From Coriobacteriaceae bacterium (lineage in GTDB: Bacteria > Actinomycetota > Coriobacteriia > Coriobacteriales > Coriobacteriaceae): 64,000 bases of DNA. Positions 35,319 to 43,008 of the stretch are shown here, one piece after another. The DNA is taken from assembly GCA_015062655.1 (NCBI GenBank), contig SUUG01000003.1, positions 62,001 through 126,000 of the forward strand, read 5' to 3'. The notes under the pieces were generated by a model. The model was not told the origin of the DNA, did not search any database, and worked only from the letters and a program-made list of their open reading frames with translations. The translations under genes and the position numbers were made by a program. Each line of letters begins with the position of its first letter. The stretch's first letter is position 1.

Positions 35319-35996
35319 ATGCGCGTGCTCGTGGTGGGGGGATCGCCCGAGGTGGCGTCGGCGGCGACCGTCGCGCAGGCGGCCGCCGGATGCGACGCCG
35401 TGGTGGCGGTCGACGCCGGCCTCGACGCGCTCGCGGCCGCGGGCCTCGGCGCCGACCTGTTCTGCGGCGACGCCGACTCGGTGAGCGCCGCCGGAGCCGA
35501 GCGCGTCCGCGAGGCCGAGCGGGCGGGCGGCCCGATGGGGGTCGAGCGGTACCGGCCGCACAAGGATCACTCGGATCTGAACCTCGCGCTCGCGGCCGTC
35601 CGGCGCTGCTGGCCTGGCGCCGCGATCCGCTGCACCTGCCTGTCGGGCGGTCGGCCCGACCACTTCCTCGACGTGCTCGGCCGCCTCGCCTCCTGGCCGG
35701 GTCCCGTGGAGCTCGTCGAGGACACCTTCACGGGCCGCATCCTCCAAGCGCGGCAGCGCTGGGTGATCGAGGGGGCGGCGGGCGCGACCTTCTCGTTCAT
35801 GCCGCTCGACCGCGCCTGCGAGGTATCTCTTTCGGGCATGCGGTGGAACCTCGAGCGCAGACGCTGCGGCCTGCTCGAGGACGTGGGCCTCTCGAACGTG
35901 GTGGAGGGGCAGCGCGCTCAGGTGGACTGCCATGCGGGGACGATCGTCTGCTGGCTCTTCGAAAATCCCTTGAAAATGAATAAAACGCTTCAATAG
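35319..35996 (+). CDS. thiN: thiamine pyrophosphokinase
   Basis: Transfers pyrophosphate from ATP to thiamine to give thiamine diphosphate. The 225-residue protein has an N-terminal Rossmann-like catalytic domain with FCGDADS, the KDHSDLNLAL motif and SGGRPDHFLD, then a C-terminal beta-sandwich that binds thiamine. The ATG at 35319 is preceded by AAGAAGGGGG. No TPP riboswitch is visible upstream. TPP-dependent pyruvate metabolism feeding AdhE downstream is a loose functional connection. Confidence 0.9.
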   Translation: MRVLVVGGSPEVASAATVAQAAAGCDAVVAVDAGLDALAAAGLGADLFCGDADSVSAAGAERVREAERAGGPMGVERYRPHKDHSDLNLALAAVRRCWPGAAIRCTCLSGGRPDHFLDVLGRLASWPGPVELVEDTFTGRILQARQRWVIEGAAGATFSFMPLDRACEVSLSGMRWNLERRRCGLLEDVGLSNVVEGQRAQVDCHAGTIVCWLFENPLKMNKTLQ

Positions 35997-36008
35997 CCCA
36001 TCAATCGA

Positions 36009-36166
36009 ACCGTTCACCGGAAAGCGCTCGTGCATGCCATCCCCTAAAAGCCTATAGAATTGCAGTTCAACGCGGACATTGAGGATGCTGTCTGTTATTG
36101 AAACGATTCAATAATCTTTTACCGTTCACGGGGATTCATCGACCGTTCGCCGCAAGCCCCTATAGT
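36009..36166 (+). promoter_or_regulatory. adhE promoter region: Rex-like operator and three ACCGTTC repeats
   Basis: The perfect palindrome TTATTGAAACGATTCAATAA lies at 36095-36114. Its half-sites (TTGAA-N4-TTCAA core) resemble the Rex operator TTGTGAA-N4-TTCACAA. ACCGTTCRCSG occurs three times, at 36009, 36121 and 36142. Two -10 candidates follow similar sequences: TAGAAT (36055-36060) and TATAGT (36161-36166). The region is AT-richer than the surroundings. Rex represses adhE in many Gram-positives when NADH is low; assignment here rests on sequence likeness. Confidence 0.55.
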
Positions 36167-36210
36167 CAAGGTGTCTTCTTTCGTTCCACGATCAGATGAA
36201 GGAGAACCGA

Positions 36211-38856
36211 ATGGCGAGGAAAGCAACGGCAACCCAGGCCCCGGCGCTCGTCGACACCGTCGAGGCGCTCGAGGCGAAGCTCGCGCGCATGCGCGCGGCG
36301 CAGGAAGCCTTCGCCCGCTTCACGCAGGAGCAGGTCGACAAGATCTTCTATGAGGCGGCGCTCGCGGCCAACAAGGCGCGCATCCCGCTGGCCAAGATGG
36401 CCGTCGAGGAGACCGGGCGCGGCGTGCTCGAGGACAAGGTCATCAAGAACCACTACGCCGCCGAGTACATCTACCACGCCTACAAGGACACCAAGACCTG
36501 CGGTGTCATCGAGCGCGACGAGGCGCTCGGCATCACGAAGGTGGCCGAGCCCATCGGCATCGTCGGCGCGGTCATCCCCACCACGAACCCCACCTCGACG
36601 GCGATCTTCAAGTGCCTGATCTCGCTCAAGACCCGCAACGCCATCATCATCTCCCCGCACCCGGCGGCGGCGCGGTGCACCATCGCCGCGGCGAAGCTCG
36701 TGCTCGAGGCCGCGGTCGCGGCGGGCGCCCCCGAGGAGATCATCGGCTGGGTCGACACCCCCTCGATCGAGCTGACCAACATGGTCATGCGCGATGTGGA
36801 CATCATCCTCGCCACCGGCGGCCCGGGCATGGTCAAGGCGGCCTACTCGAGCGGCAAGCCCGCCCTCGGCGTCGGCGCCGGCAACACCCCCGTCGTCATC
36901 GACGACACGGCCGACATCCTGCTCGCCGTGAACTCGATCATCCACTCCAAGACCTTCGATAACGGCATGATCTGCGCGAGCGAGCAGTCCGTGACCGCGC
37001 TCGCGTCCGTCTACGACGACGTGAAGGCGGAGTTCGAGCGCCGCGGCTGCTACTTCGTGAAGCCCGGCCGCGAGGTCGAGGCCCTGCGCGCGGCCATGTT
37101 CAAGAACGGCGCCCTCGATCACAAGATCCCCGGCATGCCCGCGGCTAAGATCGCCGAGCTCGCCGGCATCGAGGTGGCGCCCAAGACCAAGATCTTGATC
37201 GTGGAGGCCACCTCCACCGATCCGGAGAAGGAGGAGTTCAGCCACGAGAAGCTCTCGCCGGTCCTTGCGATGTACAAGGCCGAGACCTTCCAGGAGGCCG
37301 TCGACAAGGCTGAGCACCTCGTGCTCGCCGGCGGCCCGGGCCATACCGCCTCGCTCTACGTGCACCCCGCCCAGGCCGAGAAGATCGCGCTGTTCGAGGA
37401 CGTCATGAAGGCGTGCCGCATCGTGATCAACACGCCCTCCTCCCAGGGCGGCATCGGCGATCTGTACAACTTCGGCATGAAGCCGTCCCTGACCCTGGGC
37501 TGTGGCTCCTGGGGCGGCAACTCCGTCTCCGAGAACGTAGGGGTGAAGCACTTGCTCAACGTCAAGACCGTGGCCGAGCGCCGCGAGAACATGCTCTGGT
37601 TCCGTGCCCCCGAGAAGGTCTACTTCAAGAAGGGGTCGACGCCCGTCGCCCTCGACGAGCTCGGTTCGGTCATGGGCAAGAAGCGCGCCTTCATCGTGAC
37701 CGACCAGTTCCTCTTCAAGAACGGCAACACCCGCTCCATCGAGGCGAAGCTCGATGAGATGGGCATCGCGCACGACTGCTTCTACGACGTCGAGCCCGAC
37801 CCGACCCTGCAGTGCGCCCGCGCCGGCGCCGCCCAAATGCGCCTGTTCGAACCTGACGTGATCATCGCTGTCGGCGGTGGCTCGGCCATGGACGCGGCCA
37901 AGATCATGTGGGTCATGTACGAGCACCCCGACGCGAACTTCGATGACATGGCCATGGACTTCATGGACATCCGCAAGCGCGTCTACACCTTCCCGAAGAT
38001 GGGCGAGCGCGCCTACTTCGTGGCCGTGCCCACCTCCTCGGGCACGGGCTCGGAGTGCACGCCCTTCGCGATCATCACCGACAAGGAGACGGGCATCAAG
38101 TGGCCGCTCGCCGACTACGCGCTGCTGCCCAACATGGCCATCGTCGACGTCGACAACGCCATGTTCGCCCCGCGCGGCCTCACCTCGGCCTCCGGCATCG
38201 ACGTCATGACGCATGCGATCGAGTCCTACGTCTCCATCATGGCGAGCGACTACACGCGCGGCCTCTCCATGAAGGCGGCCAAGCTCGTCTTCGAGAACCT
38301 GCCCGCCGCCTACGAGCACGGCGCGAAGGACCCGCACGCCCGCGAGCAGATGCACAACGCCTCCGCGATGGCCGGCATGGCCTTCGCCAACGCGTTCCTC
38401 GGCATCAACCACTCCATGGCCCACAAGCTCGGCGCCTTCCACCACATCCCGCACGGCCTCGCCAACGCCGTCATCCTGACGCGCGTCATGCGCTACAACG
38501 CCGCCGAGGCCCCGGTCAAGATGGGGACCTTCTCCCAGTACCCCTATCCCAACGCGCTGGCCGCCTACGCCGAGATGGCCCGCTTCTGCGGCATCTCGGG
38601 CGCCGACGACGCCGAGGTGTTCGAGAACTTCATCACGGCCCTCGAGGACCTCAAGGAGACCATCGGCGTGAAGAAGACGATCGCCGAGTACGGCGTCGAC
38701 GAGCAGTACTTCCTTGAGACCCTCGATGAGATGTGCGAGCAGGCCTTCAACGACCAGTGCACCGGCGCGAACCCCCGCTACCCGCTCATCAGCGAGATCC
38801 GCGAGCTGTTCCTGGACGCCTACTACGGCCGCGAGCCGCAGTCCTACGGGGTGTAA
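36211..38856 (+). CDS. adhE: bifunctional acetaldehyde-CoA/alcohol dehydrogenase
   Basis: Reduces acetyl-CoA to acetaldehyde and then ethanol, reoxidising two NADH. The 881-residue protein has an N-terminal aldehyde dehydrogenase domain (1-440) with catalytic C255 in MICASEQSV. The C-terminal iron-dependent alcohol dehydrogenase domain (about 455-870) has GGGSAMDAAK and the metal-binding region HSMAHKLGAFHHIPHG. AdhE proteins form helical spirosomes. The ATG at 36211 has AAGGAG six bases before it; an upstream ATG at 36196 overlaps that site. The AT-rich promoter with a Rex-like palindrome suggests redox control. Confidence 0.97.
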   Translation: MARKATATQAPALVDTVEALEAKLARMRAAQEAFARFTQEQVDKIFYEAALAANKARIPLAKMAVEETGRGVLEDKVIKNHYAAEYIYHAYKDTKTCGVIERDEALGITKVAEPIGIVGAVIPTTNPTSTAIFKCLISLKTRNAIIISPHPAAARCTIAAAKLVLEAAVAAGAPEEIIGWVDTPSIELTNMVMRDVDIILATGGPGMVKAAYSSGKPALGVGAGNTPVVIDDTADILLAVNSIIHSKTFDNGMICASEQSVTALASVYDDVKAEFERRGCYFVKPGREVEALRAAMFKNGALDHKIPGMPAAKIAELAGIEVAPKTKILIVEATSTDPEKEEFSHEKLSPVLAMYKAETFQEAVDKAEHLVLAGGPGHTASLYVHPAQAEKIALFEDVMKACRIVINTPSSQGGIGDLYNFGMKPSLTLGCGSWGGNSVSENVGVKHLLNVKTVAERRENMLWFRAPEKVYFKKGSTPVALDELGSVMGKKRAFIVTDQFLFKNGNTRSIEAKLDEMGIAHDCFYDVEPDPTLQCARAGAAQMRLFEPDVIIAVGGGSAMDAAKIMWVMYEHPDANFDDMAMDFMDIRKRVYTFPKMGERAYFVAVPTSSGTGSECTPFAIITDKETGIKWPLADYALLPNMAIVDVDNAMFAPRGLTSASGIDVMTHAIESYVSIMASDYTRGLSMKAAKLVFENLPAAYEHGAKDPHAREQMHNASAMAGMAFANAFLGINHSMAHKLGAFHHIPHGLANAVILTRVMRYNAAEAPVKMGTFSQYPYPNALAAYAEMARFCGISGADDAEVFENFITALEDLKETIGVKKTIAEYGVDEQYFLETLDEMCEQAFNDQCTGANPRYPLISEIRELFLDAYYGREPQSYGV

Positions 38857-38946
38857 GGCCGCCCCGCTCGTTTGGCAGGAAACCGGGTCCCGCGCGCCCA
38901 TGCGGGGCCCATCCGGCCCCGCGGGGCCGTGGAGAAAGGATGGGAC

Positions 38947-39711
38947 ATGCAGCTTCCCGATTCCCGCGCGCTCATCGTCGAGCGCGGCAACAAGAAGGTC
39001 TACGACCTGGGCGACCGCATCGCCAAGGTCTTCAACGACACCAAGCCGGTGTCCGACGTCTTCAACGAGGCCCTGAACCTCTCCCGCATCAACGAGACGG
39101 GCATCGCGAGCCCGCGCGTCCTCGAGGTGTCCGAGGTCGAGGGCGAGGGCTGGGGGCTCATGACCGAGAAGGTCCCCGGCCAGACCCTCGCCGACAAGAT
39201 GGCCGAGGATCCGAGCCGCTTCTACGAGTACCTGGAGCGCTTCGTCGACCTGCAGATCGCGGTTCACAAGCACCGAAGCCCCCTGCTGCCCCGTCAGCGC
39301 GACAAGTACGCCCGCATGATCAACGGCCTGGAGGACCTGAACGCCACCCAGCGCTACAACCTCCTCGAGCGCCTGGACGGCATGGAGCGCCATCGCCGCG
39401 TCTGCCACGGCGATTTCAACCCCACGAACGTGATCGTGGGCGAGGACGGTGAGCTTTCGATCTGCGACTGGGCGCACGCCACCCAGGGCTCGCCGGCGGC
39501 CGATGCGGCCATGACCTTCCTGCTCTTCGCCCTCACCGACAAGGAGCAGGCCCAGGCCTACCTTGAGCTGTACTGCGAGCGCGCCGACCAGCCGATGCAG
39601 GTCGTGCGCAAGTGGACCTCTATCGTCGCGGCGTCCGAGCTCGCCCGCAACCGTTCCGATCAGGACCAGGAGTTCCTGATGGGCTGGATCGACGTCTTCG
39701 ACTACCAGTAA
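38947..39711 (+). CDS. APH-family phosphotransferase of unknown substrate
   Basis: Protein of 254 residues with the aminoglycoside-phosphotransferase/choline-kinase fold. The catalytic loop HGDFNPTNVIV and the metal-binding ICDWAHA (DFG equivalent) are intact, so it is probably an active small-molecule kinase. Drug resistance is unlikely from context, since it sits 90 bases after adhE with no terminator between and has chromosomal codon usage. The two may be co-transcribed. A GAAAGGA site precedes the ATG. The substrate cannot be inferred. Confidence 0.8.
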   Translation: MQLPDSRALIVERGNKKVYDLGDRIAKVFNDTKPVSDVFNEALNLSRINETGIASPRVLEVSEVEGEGWGLMTEKVPGQTLADKMAEDPSRFYEYLERFVDLQIAVHKHRSPLLPRQRDKYARMINGLEDLNATQRYNLLERLDGMERHRRVCHGDFNPTNVIVGEDGELSICDWAHATQGSPAADAAMTFLLFALTDKEQAQAYLELYCERADQPMQVVRKWTSIVAASELARNRSDQDQEFLMGWIDVFDYQ

Positions 39712-39724
39712 GAAGGTTCTGCGT

Positions 39725-39753
39725 GACGGGGCCCCGTGCCGCCGGGCCCCGTC
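39725..39753 (+). terminator. GC hairpin after the phosphotransferase gene
   Basis: A perfect 10-bp stem, GACGGGGCCC/GGGCCCCGTC with a 9-nt loop, starts 14 bases after the stop. No T-tract follows. It may act as a terminator of the adhE transcript in this GC-rich genome. Confidence 0.4.
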
Positions 39754-39818
39754 GCCTGGCAGCATGGGCCCCGCGGCGCCGTCGTATGAAGATTGCGCAG
39801 AGCCGAGGTGTTCTGTGT

Positions 39819-39824
39819 TATAGT
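39819..39824 (+). promoter_or_regulatory. -10 box (TATAGT) of rpmB
   Basis: TATAGT lies about 58 bases before the rpmB ATG in a locally AT-richer stretch. The nearest -35-like hexamer (TTGCGC, 39793-39798) is 20 bases away, a loose spacing. Confidence 0.4.
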
Positions 39825-39881
39825 TCAATGTCGGTTTATTCACGCGGCTACCTGCCGATGCCGCCCAAGGAGGGTCAAGTC

Positions 39882-40070
39882 ATGTCCAAGGTTTGCGAAG
39901 TTTGCGGTAAGCACCCGGTGGCGGGTCGGTCCATCAGCCACTCCCATCGCGTCACCAACCGCCAGTTCCGTCCGAACATCCAGCGCGTCTACGTCGTCGA
40001 GAACGGCAACCGCCGCAAGATGAACGTGTGCACCAGCTGCCTCAAGGCGCAGAAGGTCGCCCGTTCCTAA
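39882..40070 (+). CDS. rpmB: 50S ribosomal protein L28, zinc-binding form
   Basis: Large-subunit ribosomal protein of 62 residues. Two CxxC pairs (C5/C8 and C50/C53) bind zinc. Actinobacteria often carry a second, cysteine-free paralogue expressed under zinc limitation, but none is in this window. AAGGAGGG precedes the ATG. It is monocistronic, ending in a strong terminator. Confidence 0.96.
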   Translation: MSKVCEVCGKHPVAGRSISHSHRVTNRQFRPNIQRVYVVENGNRRKMNVCTSCLKAQKVARS

Positions 40071-40135
40071 AGCAAGGTCCGCCCTTGTGCCCTGGGACTC
40101 TCCGGGCGGCCGCGGGCCTCATGGTCGATCGCGCG

Positions 40136-40165
40136 AGCGCTCCCCTCATCGGGGAGCGCTTTTTT
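40136..40165 (+). terminator. rho-independent terminator of rpmB
   Basis: A perfect 10-bp stem, AGCGCTCCCC/GGGGAGCGCT with a 5-nt loop, is followed directly by a run of T. It marks the left border of the accessory island. Confidence 0.9.
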
Positions 40166-40219
40166 CATGCCGCTCCGTCCCGGTGCGTCGTGTCGACTCT
40201 GTGAGCGTGCCGCCCCGCC

Positions 40220-40279
40220 CGATACCTTTCAAGCGAAGGTATCGAATGCCTTCCGTTACTAGCTAACACTGAAAGGTAT
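40220..40279. promoter_or_regulatory. three GATACCTT/AAGGTATC sites before the decayed ABC transporter
   Basis: CGATACCTT (40220-40228) faces AAGGTATCG (40236-40244) as a 9-bp inverted repeat. ATACCTTTCA (40223-40232) faces TGAAAGGTAT (40270-40279). Three copies of one half-site in 60 bp just before the first gene of the island look like a repressor operator. No regulator gene is nearby. Confidence 0.4.
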
Positions 40280-40291
40280 TGCGAGGCCCGC

Positions 40292-40522
40292 ATGGTTCAT
40301 GAAGTCCTTCATCTGCTCTTGACCACCCACCTCTACTTCGCACCCGCCGCGGGTGTCCCTGAGCACATCGTGCAGTCCGATGTGCTGCCGATCGAGGGGG
40401 CGGGATTTGAGACGGATGCCACGGGCCTTCTCGTGGCTTCCGTTCTGCAGATGCTCCTGACCTGCCTGTTTCTTCATGTCCGGAGGCGCTGCAGGGGTCG
40501 GATGGGGGAGTGCGATGCTTGA
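40292..40522 (+). CDS. small hypothetical protein with one C-terminal membrane helix
   Basis: A 76-residue frame with ATG preceded by GAGG. The second half contains a hydrophobic helix (about 45-62, LLVASVLQMLLTCLFLHV) followed by a basic RRRCRGR stretch, so it is probably membrane-inserted. It overlaps the ABC ATPase start by eight bases, suggesting coupled translation. Base composition is less GC-rich than the core genome. The family is not recognised. It could be a decayed permease end or a small partner of the ABC protein. Confidence 0.45.
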   Translation: MVHEVLHLLLTTHLYFAPAAGVPEHIVQSDVLPIEGAGFETDATGLLVASVLQMLLTCLFLHVRRRCRGRMGECDA

Positions 40523-41187
40523 GCTCGAGCGCTTCTCAGTCAAGATAGCCGGCAGGAGCATACTCACGGATGTGAGTTGCTGCTCTGACCCCGGCTCCAT
40601 ATACGGCTTGGTTGCTCCAAACGGGTTTGGCAAGACCACGTTCTTGAAGGGCATCGCAGGGCTTGCCGGGACTGACGTGCAGGGAGGCATCTTTGCGGAC
40701 GGGGTGCGCCGGGATCGCGATGGCGCCTTCAGGCGACTGGTCCATTACGTTTCGGGGGCGCCTCCTCCCTGTACCGCGCGCGGACGGTCCGGGAGCACCT
40801 CAGGGCCGTGAGCTTGTGCTGGGATGCGGCGACGGACCTGGACCGGTTGCGTCCATGTGCAAGATCGATGCGTTTTGCCACAAGCGCGTGCAGTTTTTAT
40901 CGATGGGAATGAAACAGCAGGTCGCGCTTGCGACGGGGTGCCTCACGGGCGCACGGCACCTGCTTTTAGATGAGCCGATGACCGCGTTGGATCCTTTAAA
41001 CCAAAAGATCAATCGGGACACTATCCGGATGCTTGCCGAGAGCGGCCGATGCATCATTATGTCCTCTCATATCCTGAGCAATATCGATGAAATGTGCGAA
41101 AAGATCACCTATATAGATAACGGGAACCTGATTGTCGACAGCAGCTCATGTGGGAGCTCGGACATGTATGCAAAGCTCTATCTGTAG
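40515..41187 (+). pseudogene. ABC transporter ATPase, BcrA/lantibiotic-immunity type, two frameshifts
   Basis: All ATPase motifs survive but in three frames. The first frame (from ATG 40515) has Walker A APNGFGKTT. A middle segment in another frame reads LYRARTVREHLRAVSLCWD. The third frame has the signature LSMGMKQQVALA, Walker B LLLDEPMTALDP and H-loop SSHIL. The breaks lie at a run of five G (40754-40758) and near 40845-40855; each looks like loss of one base. The sequence resembles ATPases of the bacitracin and lantibiotic self-protection type. Two separate frameshifts make decay more likely than a sequencing error. It has lower GC than the neighbouring core genes. Confidence 0.75.
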
Positions 41188-41234
41188 GGAGCGCCCTTGC
41201 AAGTGCCAGTACGGCCGCAAGATCTGGCGGTGCC

Positions 41235-41671
41235 ATGTTGGGTGTGAAGCTGACCGGGGAAAGAATCGCGGCGCTGTTGATCTTGGGGGCCTCGATTGCG
41301 ATATTGCTTGCGGCCGCATGTCAATACCTGCCTTCGATGGGCGGGCTTGCGCCGGCGGCGTTCACCTCGGTTCGTGCGGACGGGCACGAGTCGACGGTGC
41401 TGTTCTCCCTTGACCAGCACGGCGTCGCATCGGTCGAGGTGCTCGATGACTAGGCCTGGGACACCGCCCTCTCCCGCGCGCTGTCCGAGGGGGAGTTCTC
41501 GTTCGATGCGGGCAAGGGCCCGTGGTTTTCAGCGGGCGCACCTGGCGTCTTGTCGGGCAGGAGGGGAGCCGCAAACTCGAGAACGTCGCGACCGAAGCCG
41601 GCGAGCTCTGGGGCATCTGCTACGAGGAAGCCGCGGAGGCGCTGGCGAATCCGTATCGGCTCGCGGGCTGA
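41235..41671 (+). pseudogene. decayed membrane-anchored protein of the ABC island
   Basis: The first part (41235-41453) encodes 72 residues with an N-terminal hydrophobic helix (IAALLILGASIAILLAAAC) that ends in a cysteine, as in a lipoprotein. An in-frame TAG stops it, but coding-like sequence continues (AWDTALSRALSEGEFSF). After a frameshift near 41530 it runs on as SGRTWRLVGQEGS and ELWGICYEEAAEAL to a TGA at 41671. Reading the pieces together gives a protein of about 145 residues with an extracytoplasmic domain. Function is unknown; it was probably a partner of the ABC ATPase. Confidence 0.65.
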
Positions 41672-41724
41672 CGCGGGCTCGTGTCAGGCGTCGTTCGCTG
41701 TTGCCTGCGGTCTGTGGGCATTTC

Positions 41725-41886
41725 AGTTGCGTTTTTGACGGTTGTGTACTTCGCTCTGGCCGCACCCTGAGTAGGGAGATTAAACCACCAGGTCAGGGAG
41801 GTTGCCATTTTGACGGCTTTGCACAGCGGGGTGCAAAGCCGTCAACTTGTTTTGAGAAAAGGTGCATAGCCGCACTTTCTGCAACT
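41725..41886 (+). repeat. 162-bp nested-palindrome element, copy C (plus orientation)
   Basis: AGTTGC (41725) to GCAACT (41886). The central hairpin is a perfect 15-bp stem, TTGACGGCTTTGCAC (41810-41824) with its complement (41831-41845), and a 6-nt loop. It is preceded by CAGGTCAGGGAGGTTGCC and followed by ACTTGTTTTGAGAAAAGGTG. It has the same length and order of parts as copies A, B and D. It lies just after the decayed membrane protein. Confidence 0.88.
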
Positions 41887-42077
41887 GGCGCTGGCGCCAT
41901 GCCAACCGCGGGGCGGCTGTGAGCCGGCGCTCGCTGGCGTTGGGGGCGGCTGTGAGCCCGTGCCCGCTGGTGCTGCGGGCCAGCTGTGGGCCGCCGCGCG
42001 TTGACGCCGCGGACCCCTGTTCGTTGACACTGCGGGCTGGCGCCTGCTGACGTAGCACGCGTGCCGCTAAGATTCCC

Positions 42078-42239
42078 AGTTGCATTTTTTGCGGCAATGC
42101 ACGGATTTCTTAAACAAACGTGCGGCTATGTATAGAGAGGTGCAGAGCCGTCAATTTGGCAACTGCCCTGACCTCGTCTTTTCATTTGGATACTTCGAGT
42201 GCGCCCCGCGCGATGTGCAAAGCCGCCATATTTGCAACT
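42078..42239 (-). repeat. 162-bp nested-palindrome element, copy D (minus orientation)
   Basis: AGTTGC (42078) to GCAACT (42239), inverted relative to copy C. The central hairpin is partly eroded (CGGCTATGTA against TGCAGAGCCG), but the outer ends and the GGCAACTGCCCTGACCTC arm are well kept. The 191-bp spacer to copy C (41887-42077) is GC-rich, with loose GGCTGTGAGCC repeats and no gene. Confidence 0.85.
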
Positions 42240-42534
42240 CAACACGGCGTCCTTCGCCCTCGGCGCTGAAATCCCACGCCGCCGTCGCTTCCGCCTGGCC
42301 CGGCATCCTGTCAGCACCCGGTTCGGCATCCCGGCAGCCCTCGGTCTGGCATCCCGCCGGCTCCCGACCCGCCGCCCCGTCATCCCATCGACCCCGGCCC
42401 GGCGCCGCGGGCCCCGGCCCGGCGCCAAGGCATCCCGTCAGCCCCATACCCCACCGCCCCCGGCCTCGCAACCCCCCCGACCCCCCCCACCCATCTCGGC
42501 GACATCCGTCCCCATGTGGAGGCCTGGGGCGGGC
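42240..42534. other. non-coding GC-rich tract with 23-bp periodicity
   Basis: GGCATCC recurs at 42302, 42325 and 42348, exactly 23 bp apart. CCCCGGCCCGGCGCC is repeated nearby. Long C-runs follow (42475-42490). No credible gene is visible. Like the tract after element B, it lies directly outside the inverted element pair, on the side toward the next gene. Confidence 0.6.
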
Positions 42535-42563
42535 GTGCCATTTTTCGTTCTGCGATGTAAAAT
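42535..42563 (+). promoter_or_regulatory. promoter of the asp23-like/DAK2 operon
   Basis: GTGCCA (42535-42540) and TAAAAT (42558-42563) are 17 bases apart, in a locally AT-rich stretch at the end of the GC-rich tract and 59 bases before the GTG start. Confidence 0.5.
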
Positions 42564-42621
42564 ACAAGGTTGATCACTCCCGTATCCGGGCGCCTGCGGG
42601 CGCGAAGGAAGGAGATTCTCC

Positions 42622-42975
42622 GTGTCTGAGAACATCGCCGGTACGCTCTCCGTCTCAAACGACGTCATCGCCGACCTCGCCGGCTACGCCGCGCTGTCCT
42701 GCTACGGCGTGGTGGGCATGGCCGAGCAGCTCCAGGGCGCCGAGTCCGTGCGCCTGCTCGCCGGCCAGCGCCTGCGCAAGGGCGTGCTCGTCGCCGCCAC
42801 CGAGGACGGCCTCTCGGTCGACCTGCACGTGGTGGTCGAGTCGGGCGTCAACATCAAGTCGGTCAGCGAGAACCTCGCCAGCTCCGTGACGTTCACCTTG
42901 AGCGAGATCGCCCAGATCGATTCATCCAAGCTCAAGATCGCCATCCACATCGACGCTATGAAATCCCGCGCCTAG
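42622..42975 (+). CDS. Asp23/Gls24-family envelope stress protein
   Basis: Protein of 117 residues of the DUF322 family (YloU-like), with the typical NDVIADLAGYAALSCYGVVGMAE opening region and a C-terminal VNIKSVSENLASSVTFTL. Family members associate with the cell envelope and often sit beside the DAK2 gene, as here (33 bases away). The GTG start has AAGGAAGGAG upstream. The exact role is unknown. Confidence 0.88.
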   Translation: MSENIAGTLSVSNDVIADLAGYAALSCYGVVGMAEQLQGAESVRLLAGQRLRKGVLVAATEDGLSVDLHVVVESGVNIKSVSENLASSVTFTLSEIAQIDSSKLKIAIHIDAMKSRA

Positions 42976-43008
42976 TCGCGCCGCGCACAACTTGGAGTTG
43001 CACCCCTG

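Noticed and set aside
38947-39711. Aminoglycoside resistance gene
   Set aside because: The APH fold alone does not imply resistance. The gene is embedded in core chromosome with matching codon use and no mobile element next to it.
36166-39843. A 1225-codon open frame on the minus strand opposite adhE
   Set aside because: The composition is low-complexity (Val/Leu/Gly/His/Asp-rich) and typical of the antisense of a high-GC gene. The plus strand carries an intact, well-conserved AdhE and a phosphotransferase.
40292-40522. Bacteriocin or lanthipeptide precursor for the adjacent ABC transporter
   Set aside because: There is no Gly-Gly leader end and no Ser/Thr/Cys-rich core, and the hydrophobic helix at the C-terminus fits a membrane protein better.
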